Shown one piece after another: positions 1-12,900 of a stretch of DNA of 23,687 bases. The stretch covers positions 3,226,639 to 3,250,325 of the forward strand of contig BLXT01006999.1 in NCBI GenBank assembly GCA_019648995.1, given 5' to 3'. Source of the stretch: Plakobranchus ocellatus (Eukaryota > Mollusca > Gastropoda > Plakobranchidae). How positions within the stretch are numbered: position 1 is the first letter of the stretch; each line of letters opens with the position of its first letter. Position numbers and translations under genes: made by a program. The notes beneath the pieces were generated by a model. The model worked only from the letters and a program-made list of their open reading frames with translations, searched no databases and was not told the origin of the DNA.

Positions 1-26
1 CTCTCTCTCTCTCTCTCTCTCTCTCT
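1..26. repeat. (CT)13 microsatellite
   Basis: Uninterrupted CT dinucleotides run from the window edge, so the true length is unknown. Confidence 0.98.
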
Positions 27-696
27 ATTAATTTCTTTGCCCTGAATCCCACCATTCGATTCTCTTCCCTCTATCTCAATCTCTCATTCTGCTGCTCTCA
101 TGCTTGAACCCACACCCTTTTGAAAGTGTTCACATTGAAAAAGCCATGGCAAATCTATTCCAGGGGAGACTAACAACTGCTGGATTTTCTGTCAGCACCA
201 TGAGTAATCACTGCAAGCAATGCTATGGTAAACCTGGAGGTGTCAGTTTTAAGCATTATCAAACACACTCACACATTCATCTAGTATGGACACCACACTG
301 ATTATCTTGGGTACAAAACCCAGCCCATGTAGGATGTGCAGGCTAAGGTCAACTGACTGAACTCTATGGCTCTCCAAACTAAAGCTATTTCATTTTAAAG
401 GATGTTTTTTTTTTTTTTTAATATTTAAAAAAAAATTATCTTGAACTTTTAGTGGATTTATCTTAGCTGGTGTAAGATTTTCCCCAAACAAACTTTTGTT
501 TGTTCATCTTTGCCAGGTTTCAGCGATAGCACATTGGCCTGTTTGTGCCACCCTGCACAATTGTGTATATATACATGATTCCTTAACTCAGTCCATTGTT
601 AAAAATCGTTAAGAGCATTCAAAGATTTATACATACACTTTGTTAATATCACTTCCTTTCGATAATATGTACATACATACAAACACGTCCACTCAC
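1..696 (-). other. TRIP11 intron after exon N (partial)
   Basis: The donor is gtgagt at 696. The stretch holds a (CT)13 tract at its left edge, poly-T/A runs near 403-435 and nothing else recognisable. A 65-codon plus-strand frame at 104-301 has no coding character. Confidence 0.7.
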
Positions 697-990
697 CTCG
701 GCCTGCAGCTGCTGACACTCCCTGGTCCTCTGCTCGGCCACGGCAGCGTGGTGTCCTCTCTCCTGCTGCAGCTGCATTGCCTGCGCAGACAAGCTCTCGT
801 ACTCTCGCACCAGCCGAGCAAGCTGACCTGTCTCCTCATCTCTGTCAGTGTTACCTCCGCTGCCTTGTTGCTCCAGGCGTGAGGTCAGAGAGGTCACCTG
901 TTCTCTCAGACTGGTCAGTTCTGTGTCTTTGCCTTGACACTCGGAGAACAGCCTGGATACCTGCTCATGCAGACTGGCCGACTCAGAGTC
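697..990 (-). CDS. TRIP11: TRIP11 exon N (last exon in window), 294 nt, phase 0 to 0
   Basis: Acceptor caactgtgcag|GACTCT and donor GCCGAG|gtgagt bound 98 codons (peptide 1614-1711). The coil [20 protein letters not shown] is followed by a Gly/Asn/Asp linker ([13 protein letters not shown]), then [20 protein letters not shown]. Exons encoding the remaining coil and the GRAB region must lie left of position 1. Confidence 0.93.
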
Positions 991-3900
991 CTGCACAGTT
1001 GAGAGAGGGGGTGGGGGGAACGATGGTAATACAATGATCAAGAGGATGTGGAGTGAAGGGAAAAGGAAAGGGAAACAGAAGAAAGAGTCTTAATTTCCGA
1101 ATATATTAAAAGCAAGCAGTAGTATGAAATAGAGAGAAGAATCGATCACAAGTCTCTCATCTTCCTTTATCCTAAAGTATAGAAACTAAAAAGATGTTAT
1201 CCACCTTCATTTAAACACATGAAATAATTATCAATCTAATGTTCTTTAAAACTAACTTGTGGTGAAGTTACAATTTTTAAAGATCTTCAGTTCTTTATTA
1301 TTTGATTTACAAAAAAATGAAAATGCCTTTAATTCTTTTCATCGATAAACAATATCAATCATATTGACAAATACCTTAGAACTGAAATATTTTCAACAGA
1401 AGGGCAGTTGAATAAAACCATGACAGCAATATTAAGTGAAAACCAAACTGCAGCAGAAGTTTGCAGACTGTACCTGTTGCTTCACCTTGTGCTGTAAACT
1501 GTCTCTCTCTGCCCTCACATCCGCTATCTCTGACATGAGCCCTGTGAGTTGAAACTTGGAGTTTTCCACCTGTTTCCTCAGGTGAGCACATTCCGTCTCC
1601 TTCTGTATGATGTCCTCCTCCAGGACTTTCACCTGCTGGGACAGGCTGTGAACTTTCTCGTCCCGCTGGGACAAGGACAAGGACAGCTCAGCCTCGGAGC
1701 TGCGCAGCCTCTCCAGCTCCTCCTCCAGGGAAGCCAGTTCCGGAGCGGCTCCTCCCCTGTTGGTGTTGGAGTCCAGGGAGCTGGAGCGCTGGATGAGCTC
1801 GCCGTGGCGCACCTCCAGGTCGGACAGCTTCTGCTTGCACTGGACCAGTTCGCCCTGGACTGAGACTAGGGCCTGGGACTTGTCTTCAAATGCTGGGACT
1901 ATGGCTGCATAGTCTGCCTCTGCTTGATCCTTGGCTGCCGTCAAGTCTGCGAGCACACCCAGCAATCTCTGCACCTCTCCGTGGTAAGCGACGGCCTCCG
2001 AGTGTTTTTGGGTGATGCAGGCAATCAGCTGTTCTCGCTCTGCAGACATTGCTGCCACCTGCTGTGTCAGCTGCTCCTTCTCCTGCAACAGGGAGGCGAC
2101 CTGTGTCCCCGCCCCCTCTGCCTGAGCATCGTGCCCTCCTCCATTTTCCTGCAACACTGCCAAGAGAGTTTCATTCTTCTGTTTCAGAGCCTCGATTTCT
2201 GTCTCTCTGTCCCTCACTAGACGGGCCATGTTGGTGAGGGCTTCTCGTCTCATGTCATCATCATCTCCATCTCCAGCAACGCCTCTAAGGTGGCCTTGGT
2301 GTTGTTGCTGCTGCTGTTGTTGTTGCTGCAGACTCTGGTTATCTCCTTGTAGCTTGGCCAGGGCAGACTGCCCGGCAGACACAACCTCCATGAGGCGATG
2401 CACCTCAGACTTGAGGGAAGAGTTTTCTCGAGACTTCTCTGTCATGACTGCAACCATCTGCTCCCGTTCAGCCCGCAGATTTTGCAGCTCAGCTTCCAGT
2501 TTATGTGCAGCCACATGATCCACCAAGCCCTGCGCACCAGATCCTTTCTCCAGCAGGGAAAGCAAGGAGGAATTGCTTTTTTGGAGCTCAGTCACCACAA
2601 CATCTTTTTCCTTGAGTCTCTTGCGGAGAGCCTCAATGTCTCTCTCCATCAGAGCCAATCTCTCGCGATCAGATCCAGTGTCCTCAAACTCATCCTGCAG
2701 ATTTGCTGCAGCATCTCTCACTTCTTCAATGACCACAGAATTTTTTTGCATCGATCCAACTTCCTGTTTCATTTCTTCCTCCACAGGTTGGTGGAACTCG
2801 ATAGCTTTGATATCTTGATACTCCAACGCTGGCAGGACAGTTGCTCCCAAATAGCTTTTAAGCTTCTGCACTTGAAACTCGCTGAGTGTTGGAATCAAGA
2901 TGCTCAGTTTGGCCTGTACTTCCTCCAGCAGAAGATCCTTGTCCCTGGAAGCTTGCCGCATCACAGCAATGGTGCTCTGCTGCCTCGACACCTGCTCCTC
3001 AGCCTTCTCCAGAAGCTGCCTGCTCTCTGCCGTCTTGTCGTTGAGGTCCGAGATCCCGACCTCCTGGCGACGCACCATATCCTGAGCGACTGCCAGATCT
3101 CTCTCCAGCTGCTCAATCACACTGTTGCGCAGGACGAGCTCTGTTTCTAACTTTGAAACTCTGTCATTTACATCCTCATCCCCTCTCTCTTCACTTGGGA
3201 AGCTGACTTTAGTTTGTTCATCTGAAGAGCCATTAGTGACTACAGCCTGACTGGCAGAGAAACCATGATCTTGAGAGGACAACGACCTCTCCAACACCTG
3301 TCTGGCCTGCACGGCTTGCTCCAGTTCCACAGACACCTGGCTCAGGCTCCTCTCCAGGCCATCCCTGTGGGCCTTCAGCTCCTCCAGGTGCTTCTCCTTG
3401 TCCAGAACCTCCTCACGGTGCTTCTCTTCAGCAATGGAAACAGATTCCTCGATCTCGTTCAGGTCAGTGTCAAACTGAGCCATCCTCTGCTGTAGGTCCA
3501 CGATCTCCAGGTCTTTCTGCTCACACGCCGACTCTAGCTTGGAGATGTGGGTCTGAACGGAGGCCAGCTCCTCGACAAGAGTAGCAGCTTTACTGGCAAG
3601 CTCTGAGTTTTCTCGTGTCTTGGCCGACAGCTGTGCTTCAAGCTCAGACTTTTCCTTGGTTGTCGCCTTGAGCCGTTCTACCTCCAGGTTGAGTTCCCTG
3701 TGTGAGTCAAGCAACTGCTGGTGCTCCGCCTGGAGGGATTCAGCGCCCATCTGCTGAGACTGCCTCAGCTCCTGGGTGAAGGTGTCAAAAAGCTTCTGCT
3801 GAATGTCCAACTCCTCTCTCAGTTTTTCCCGCTGCTTATTCACCCTGTCTCTGTCCAGTTCAGCTTCTGATAACTTGGACTTCAATTCCTCAACAGTTTT

Positions 3901-6900
3901 ACTTTTGTCTACCATTGCTTCCTGCATGCCGGCCTTCTCTGCCTTGAGGGAGTCAATCTGGTACCTGGCATCTTGCAGCTCACCCTCCACATCCATCAAC
4001 TTCTCAATGGTGGACTCTTTAAAAGCCTGGAGCTCGGCCAACTCCCGTTTCAAGACCTGCTTGTTGTCGTACAGCTTTTGTACCTGCTGCCTCAGTTCCT
4101 CGATAAGCTTGCCGTCCTTCTCCATCTGCTCCCTTGCCTTTGCCTCCTGTTCTAGAATATTCCTCAGCACAGGGTCCTCTATAGAAGCAAAGTCAGGCGT
4201 TTCCCCCGCTGGCCCTGCTGCAATCCCAGACAGCAGCTTCTGGGAAAAAACTTCTTTCTCCTGAGTCAAAGCCTCCACTTGAGATTTGAGTTTTTCACAT
4301 TCCTCCTCCTTCACGGCTCCCGCGCTTAACTTCTCCACCTGCGTCTCCTCGTTGCGTCGTTCCCACTGCTCCAGATCCTCCTCTGCCTCCTGCAGCCTCC
4401 CCTCCACCTCCTCCAGTCTGCCCTCCAACGCCTTCTTGTCAGCCGCCAGCCTTGTGTTCTCCTCCCTAATCTCCTTCAGTTTTACCACTTTCAGTTCTGT
4501 CTCCTCCTTGGCTTTCCTCAGCTCCTCCTGCAGTTCCTGCTTGTCCATGTGCAGATCGTTGATGACCAGGCCACCCTTCTGCAGCTTCTCCTTCAGCTCG
4601 GCTATCTCAGCGTCCTTCATCGGCACAGATGAATCAGAATTTTCCTCTGAAAATTTCAAAGATTGAAAGGTTGATGTGGGAGCATAAAAAAAGCTTTGTA
4701 CACACATTGTTTCCATGTCTAAGAATACCAAGATTCTTTTTGCGTCTGCCATTAGTAACAAAAATTTAAAGTACAGAAGTGGTTGTGAGAGCTTGCTTGT
4801 GGTTTAGATCTTTTTCCTCATGGTCATAATGTTGCTGCTGCAATTGCAACAATTTCTCCTACTAGTGATAATAAAGAGAGAACTTAATGTGGAGTAAAAG
4901 CCATCTTATCAACAACAAAAAAAAAGAGCCACTAACAATTACTGACAATAGATCTGATGGTCAGATGACAATAGATCTCATGGTCAGATGAAAATAGATC
5001 TGATGGTCAGATAAAAATAGATCTAATGGTCAGATGACAATAGATCAGATGACAATAGATCTCATGGTCAGATGACAATAGATCTGATGGTCAGATAACA
5101 ATAGATCAAATGGTCAGATGACAATAGATCTGATGGTCAGATGACAATAGATCTGATGGTCAGATGACGATAGATCTGATGGTCAGATGCCAGGCAGGTG
5201 ATGGCAAGAGAACTCTAGAAAAAACCGAACAAAAAAAAAAAAATACTGTTGCTGCTGCTTCTGCTATTCCTACTATCAGTATAAATATGAAGCTCTTCAT
5301 TACAGGTTAACCTAACTTGAGAGCCCTTTGAAAACACTGCAAATTAATCTTGGTGGCGAAACCAATGTGAGACTGAGAGGATGGCACAATCCAAGACAGA
5401 TATGTTTTGACACTGGTCTCAATGAACTGGATGTCGTTAATAACATTTTTGAGAGAGAGAATTTTAAGTTTCTTTTTTTCCATTTTTTTTTTTCAAATTA
5501 GCTTTTAAAACAAAATCAAATGACTTTAACTTGGCTTACAACAATCGTATCATCATCTGTATCCAGTCTGTAGCCATGAGAAAGCACACAGTTTCATTTA
5601 GTTTCAGCTTTTGTCGTTATTTAACAATGTTCAAAATGCAATGTATGTGGCAATCCAAAAAACCTGCTGCAACTTGCTTGTGTTATTTTTATGCAAAGTG
5701 GGTTTTCATTTTAATAACGTTTTCTCTTGAAAATTTCGTGAACTTCAGATCTGATTTAAGTTATTGAGAAAATTCAAACTTCATAATGCAAACAAATAGA
5801 TGCAGAATATGACAGAATTGAAATAAAAAAAAAAAACAACTTAACATGCATAATGTGGTGAGTTGTGACAAGGGTTTCTCAAGTCGCCAAGACACATATC
5901 TGTCTCATTTGAACTGATCTCTCTACATATTCCACCTTACTGATGATCTAAACACTTCCTGTGTCAAACGTATTTCGCTCACCAGTAGACCTGGCTGTTG
6001 TTGTCTCTGCCGCTGTCACTGCTGCTCCTGTCACTGTTGCTGCCTCCTGCCTCAGCTGTTCCACAAGCTCCTCCAGCTGCTGCACCTGCTCCTGCTGACC
6101 AGCGATCTGGGTGTTACACTCAGCCAGCTTGACCGACAGCTCATCTCTCTGGCTGATCAGCTGCTCCAGGGCCAGATTGTGCTGGGTGTCCAGCTCCTCG
6201 AGTGCGACCCCCAGCTCTGCCTTCTCCTCTCTCAGACTGGCTATCTCTGCCTCCAGACTGGCAAGTTTGCTATCCAAAGCTTTGTCTTGTTCGGAAGAGA
6301 AGGAGTTCAATCATAAAAAAAATCAAAATGTCACAAAAAATATGCTTTTGATCAAATCCGATTTCAGTCAAGAGTCAGACTTAAACAGGATTTTTAAAAA
6401 TTAGATGATATAAAAACAAGACGAAAACAATCATATCAAAAAGAAACAACAAAACAATATGAATAGGAAGGTTCCTGACATACACAGTCCACACTTATTT
6501 GTTTGACAAGTTTAGAGGAAATATGCATCATCACTACGTTATGTTAAGAAGATGCTAAACAGGATTTTCCAACAGTGATTATACAGCTTTCTACAATTAA
6601 CTCAATGATTATGCAATTCAAATGTTAGAAATCATAGGGTGAAAAAAAAATGACCTGTGAGGAAAAGAATAAAGAAGGTTCACATTTCATCGACTGTGCT
6701 ATGAAGCGTACAAAGAGTATGAAGGAGAAACTCTTGAACTGCATGTTCTGGTTCCATGGACTTACTTGTAGCTTCAGCCCTGGTTGCCTCTAGAGAGGAG
6801 CTCGAGCCAGACTGTAGACAGAGTACATCAGAGAGAAAACTTGATAAGTAATTGATGCATATAATAAATGAGATGTTACACAGGAAGATCATTGCAGCAT

Positions 6901-9900
6901 TTTCACTTCCTCTCTAGCAGGATTCCTTATTCATTTCAGTGAAGCTATATTTCTCATTCTTTTCTTTTTTTTTTTCTGTTTGCAAAACAAATTTCCTTTA
7001 AAGAAAAGATTAAAAAAAAAAACATTAGATTATAATAATAAATTTAAGGAGTACAAGGAAATGTCTTTAAAAAAAAATTAAATAAACATACCCCATAAGT
7101 TAAGCTATTGTTTTTAATGCAAAAAAAAAAAAAAGAAGAAAAAAATTAAAATCACACAGCCAAAGAAAAATCAGTTGATCCTATATGTCTTGTGACCAAT
7201 CCTAATAGGTCAGGTGTCATACGTAATACATTTGAGAGAAAAAAATGTTTAGATTGTTTTTTCTTCATTTCACTGCTTAAAAAAAAAAAAAAAAATTAAA
7301 ACGGCAATAGTCTGGCATAGACTTACAATAACTACATCCAGTGCAATGCTTATTTAAGGCAGTTTCTGGCTGCAACAGTGATATTACAAAAGTATCAAAT
7401 GCAACTTTCGACTTATTAGGACAGGTCCTGAGACACCAGTAAATAAAGCATCCTTAAATGCATCTAGGCACAGAAATGATTGAACCCCATGTTCTCACCT
7501 TCAGAGATTTTATCTCCTCCTCCTGCTTCTGCGTCTTTGACCTGAGCTCTGTGACGACTTCCTCCAGGGCTTCACGCTCCATGTCCCAGTCTGCCCGCTC
7601 CAGCTCCACGTCTGCCAGGTCTGACGTCTGCTGCTTGAGCTGGGCTCTCAGAGACTTCAGCTCTTCATCTATCTCTGCCGCGGTGATGTGCAGTGCAGCG
7701 TTCTGTAGGGATCCTTCACCACTTTTACAGCACGAGAACACGCAAGAATTTATGTTTCAGATAATATATGTCGCTATTTTTCTTCTGCTCTTATTTTCAA
7801 ATTCAATTACAAAAAAAAATAAAATAATAAAGAAGAATAAGAGAATACTTAAATTACTTTACACATGTCTATATCTTCTCTACTATCTAAAATTAAAAAA
7901 AAAAAATGAACCCTTCCAATTTCTGTCAAGCCATTGCGTGTAGTTGAGGGTTTACCTAATGTGGCATTAAATCTGTAAAGGAATACTGAAGTTAAATTTA
8001 GTTATGTCTTTTACAGATATACAAACATGCACAAAAAACCCCAACAGAATTTTTACTGCAAAATGGGCCTGAAGCAATAACAAATGAAAATCTAATCTTA
8101 GACAAACTCATCTGTTGCTTTTCCCACCACCATTTTAAGATAAGAATGTTCAGGTGTTGAATCATCTGGTATTTAAAAATCAATTTTTATATTCATGATA
8201 CAACATTTTAAAGAACTCCGCATGTTTTCTCACCTGTTTGGAGGTGAAAAGTCGGCGTCATGAGTATCATCAGTATCTTCTTCATCATCTGCTCAGAAAG
8301 AAGAAGAGGCAAAGAAATTTTGTCAATAGTTATAAGTGATCATCTAAACACTGCTTAGATTTTGGCATTTAGTAAAAAAAAATGAGGATACAAATCCATT
8401 CAAAATATTTCAGCTTTTCCAAGAACAAAAATGTCTTAATGGCCTTAGAGAATCCTAAAGGCATCGAAGCTCACAATCATCTCTGCCAAAGATTACATCT
8501 GTTTTTATATGTTTCTGTCTATCTCTGATAAATATTAAACACTAAAAGTTCTACACCGAACATACATGTTTTTACTCAACAGCAAAAAACAACCTCCACC
8601 CCACCATTAAGGCTACAGTATTAAATGATTGTGAGTCTCTTAAACAAGCTCTGCAGCCAGATCAGGTGCATTATCGCAACTTCTACAGGTCAGATGATAA
8701 ATTGTAAACAATAATTTAAAGCTGAAGGCAGATAAAACTTTGGTTTAACTTTCTTGAGTTTTTTATCATCAGATGTTCAAATGTTTAAGGGTGTGATATA
8801 AAATGACCCTGGCCCATGTGGTTTCATATACTGGCAAATTTGGTGGAAAGCATTCAGTACAAGGGTATGACATACCTCACAACATGACATTTCCTAAATA
8901 TCACCAATCAATATTAAATCGATTTCCACATTTTCAAATGTGGTATTCACCAGTCCTATCTTAACAGTACTAAATTCATCTCCACGTATTGAAACAAAAC
9001 ATTTTCCACCATATAACATTTTTCAACAAGAACTAGATTCATATCCATATCTTAAAATATGACATTTTCCCACCCCAAATCTTAAAATATAACATTTTCC
9101 TACTAGTACTAAATTCATATCCACATCTTAAAATCTACTATTTTTTTATAAGTACTAAAATCATATCCACATCTTAAAATCTAACATTTTTTTTACAAGT
9201 ACTAAATTCATACCCACATCCTAAAATATAACATTTTCTTACATCTAGTAAATTCTATCCGCATCTCAAAAATGTGACATTTAACAAAAAAGACCTGTAT
9301 CTCTCTCCTCTTTTTAACTACCACAGGAGCACAATCTCTGCCACACTCACCTGTGTAAGTTCTCAGTTTTCCCCTGAGGACGGTGACCTTCTCCTGCAGG
9401 GCAGCTCTCTGTGCTGACGCTGTGGACGCAGCTTTCTCCAGCAAGACTTGCTGTTCTCTCAGCTTCAGCACTTCCTCCTGCAGCACCAGGTTCTCCTTCT
9501 CCACGCTGGCAAACAACTCTGGGGGTAGAGGGGGTGGGGGGGGGGGAGAAAATGAGGGGATAAAAATTTGGCTATCAGTGGGATTTCACTCTTGATGCTG
9601 AAGGTCATCCAACTATGGTGGCATGAGTGGTGGTTGAGGCGTTGCTGTGGCAATGGTAATGGAGCTGCTGATAGTGATGGTGTGGTGAGGGTGGTAGGGT
9701 ACTGTTGCTGCTGCTGCTGGTGGCATGATGCTTAAGAAGATGATGATGATGATGATGATGATGATGAAGAAGACTGCATCAATTTCATTGGCTTGTATTT
9801 GTTAATGCTTGAAAAACTATGATCAGACATTTCATGTATGCTTCCATAAAATGAGTATAGAGGAACAAAATTTAGTTTTAAAAAAAAAGGGGGAGAAAAT

Positions 9901-12900
9901 GGAAGAAAAAAATTATATCATCCCAGCTAAAAACAAACAACAGACATTGAGACAAATAAAATAAAAAAGGTAAATTAACAAAACCCACCCCCTCAAAGAA
10001 AAGAAAACAAAACAAAAAAACAACACAGAGGCCACAACAACAAACGTAAGTGCAAAAATAAAAAAAAGAGCTCACACTGCAATCTATGATGTTCTATTAC
10101 AATTTGTTGTGTTAGATAGAACCGCTTGTATAGAATAAAATAAGTTTTAAATTACCTTTAGTAAGATTTTGAGGCCCATCTCCATCACCGAGTTTCTCCA
10201 GCGTCGCCTCGGCATTGGCCATAGCTTCTGCTTGCTCCCTCTGTGCATCTTGTAATGACTGACTGGCTTGTTTGTGCTGTTGGAAAACAAAAACAAAACT
10301 GTTTACACAATTTCCAGCAAAAAGAGAACAATTTTAGTTCAGAGTATCAAATTTTTAAAAAAAAGAACAGATTTGACTGAAGAGATATTCTTAAAATTTA
10401 AGACCATCTCAGAGTACAAAAATGTTGAATATCTTTAGTTTGGTTTTTGTATGTGGCCGGTCCACAACAAGGTGATCTCAGGCTTTCTGGTCCTCCGTCA
10501 GGCCAGGCCGCTGATGGTGGGGATCTTTAAGAGTGAGTATAGCATGGCAACGGGACTTTGTCTCTCCTAAGGCTCTTGTGTCATGGAAGAAAAAAAAATC
10601 ACGATGAAACTGGTTTAATTTGGAAGACCATTGAGGATCATACCTAAAACTTGGCATCTGACTGAGAAAAAAAAGATAACAGATATGTAGATAGTTTTGT
10701 TACACTTTGTTTTTGAAAAGACGGTACAGATCCAGTCCTCCAACCTGTTGTCCCACACGGAACATCTGGTTGACAATAGAGCGTCTCTCCACCCACATGT
10801 CATCCCTGCGCTGCATGGCTTCCGTGTCCAAATTTTCTCTCAGGTCACGCAACTCACTCAGCACAGTCTGTGCGTCTGCCTGAAACAAGGCCACTGTGTG
10901 AGTATGTCAAAGTTTGTGAGGTCAAATCAGCAGGCCAGTCATGCAACCTATCCGTGCGATCATCCATAGGCAAGAAATGTCACCAAGTTGTGCTGTCTTC
11001 AATGGATCAACATGCAAACTAGCTGTGCGATCATCCATAAGCAAGTAATGTCACCTAGTAGTGCTGTGTTCAATGGATCAACATGCAAACTAGCTGTGCA
11101 ATCATCCATAGGCAAGTAATGTCACCTAGTAGTGCTGTGTTCAATGGATCAACATGCAACTAGCTGTGCGATCATCCATAGGCAAGTAATGTCACCTAGT
11201 AGTGCTGTGTTCAATGGATCAACATGCAACTAGCTGTGCAATCATCCATAGGCAAGTAATGTCACCTAGTAGTGCTGTGTTCAATGGATCAACATGCAAC
11301 CTAGCTGTGCAATAGGCAAGTAATGTCACCTAGTAGTGCTGTGTTCAATGGATCAACATGCAACCTAGCTGTGCAATCATCCGTAGGCAAGTAATGTCAC
11401 CTAATAGTGCTGTCTTCAATAGATCAACATGCAACCTAGCTGTGCAATCATCCATAGGCAAGTAATGTCACCTAGTAGTGCTGTCTTCAATAGATCAACA
11501 TGCAACCTAGCTTTGCAATCATCCATAGGCAAGTAATGTCACCTAGTAGTGCTGTCTTCAATAGATCAACATGCAACCTAGCTGTGCAATCATCCATAGG
11601 CAAGTAATGTCAACTAGTAGTGCTGTCTTCAATAGATCAACATGCAACCTAGCTGTGCAATCATCCACTGACCAATCATGCTATGGAAAAGAAAAGCCAT
11701 ATAGGTGCATGGTCATCAACTGACCAATCATGCTTCTCAGCTGTGCAGCCATCAACTGACCAATCATGCTACCCAGCTGCGCGGTCATCAACTGACCAAT
11801 CATGCTACCCAGCTGTGCAGTCATCAACTGACCAATCATGCTACCCAGCTGTGTGGTCATCAACTGACCAATCATGCTACCCAGCTGTGCGGTCATCAAC
11901 TGACCAATCATGCTACCCAGCTGTGCAGTCATCCACTGACCAATCATGCTGCTCAGCTGTGAGGTCATCAACTGACAGATCGTGCTACCCAGCTGTGTGG
12001 TCATCAACTGACAGATTGTGCTACCCAGCTGTGCGATCATCAACTGACCAATCATGCTACCCAGCTGTGTGGTCATCAAAAGGCCAGTCATGCAACTTGA
12101 CCGAGTGGTCATCAATAAGCAGGTCATGCTACCTACTTGTGCTGTCATCAACAGACATGTTGTGCCACCGAGTAATGCAGATTACAACATGCAGGGTGGA
12201 ATGCCAGGTCAATCATTTCAAGCTTGGCTTTTATAGGGTGCATGACACAAGAAAAGATCTTCTGCCAGTTTTGGGAACTGCAATATACCTCTGTATCACT
12301 AGACAGTGCACAGATGGTTATACACACCATGCAAGTGAAGCTAGCTGGCCAGTAACTTAAACCCACAGTCCACATATTGTACTGAGAGTTTCATGCTAAA
12401 GAAAATTGAGACTGAATAAGAATACGCTGCCTCAGTTGATTTCACTAAGTCACATAAAGAACTCTCGCTCTTAGTAAGAAAATCATGTGAGAAGAAAACT
12501 GCGACCATCCTGTGAACGCTGTGGATAAACCTAAAGCTTTTTTTTAAAGGATCCAGACAAACATAAGCTCTAGCCCTGAGGTTTGTTTCTTTGAGAATGA
12601 GAGAAGAATGGAAGATGGAAATAGATGAAACAGAAATGAAGTGGGACCAATAAGACCTTGACGTGCTCTGTAAAGACCAAATACCATGCAGATCTGAACT
12701 GAGCTCAACATCCCAGTCAAACTCCTGATCAAAGGACAAAAAACATCTTAATTGTGTGGGTACTTCACTGACCACATCCTTCATGACACTGACCAAGCAG
12801 GAAAAAAAAAAAAAAAAAAGAGGCAGGCAAAGAAACAGTCTGGAGGGTAAACATGATCAGATGGACAAAATGGGCAGGCCTTCAGGTCAACATAGGCTTT

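Larger units (their letters stand above)
9519..10155 (-). other. TRIP11 intron G-H, 637 bp
   Basis: A GT-AG intron (gtaatt to acccccag). It contains G-rich DNA on the plus strand beside exon H, a purine/GTT-rich stretch at 9600-9720 and a (GAT)n run. No transposon was recognised. Confidence 0.82.

Noticed and set aside
2398-3150. 250-codon open frame on the plus strand opposite the giant exon, plus several shorter ones (for example 1549-1863, 3803-4264, 4286-4666)
   Set aside because: They are mirror frames of E/K/Q/L-rich coiled-coil codons (rich in L, F, S, H, C on the other strand). No splice, start or family evidence supports them, while the opposite strand is a firmly recognised gene.
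4647-4761. Extension of the giant exon to an in-frame ATG at 4761 as an alternative start
   Set aside because: The extra codons ([20 protein letters not shown]...) lack coiled-coil character, and a good acceptor (gaaattttcag) at 4647 joins exon L in phase. An internal promoter cannot be excluded but has no support.
11681-12360. Open frames of 156 and 225 codons on both strands with 12-residue repeats ([24 protein letters not shown])
   Set aside because: They are the translation of a 36-bp intronic minisatellite. A period divisible by three keeps frames open on both strands. No supporting coding or secretion signal.
12341-12796. 151-codon minus-strand frame containing [20 protein letters not shown], with cag before GAG and a possible gtattt donor, considered as an extra TRIP11 exon
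   Set aside because: The only exon-like reading is 40 nt and would break the phase between exons E and F, which already join in phase 0. The sequence is not coiled coil.
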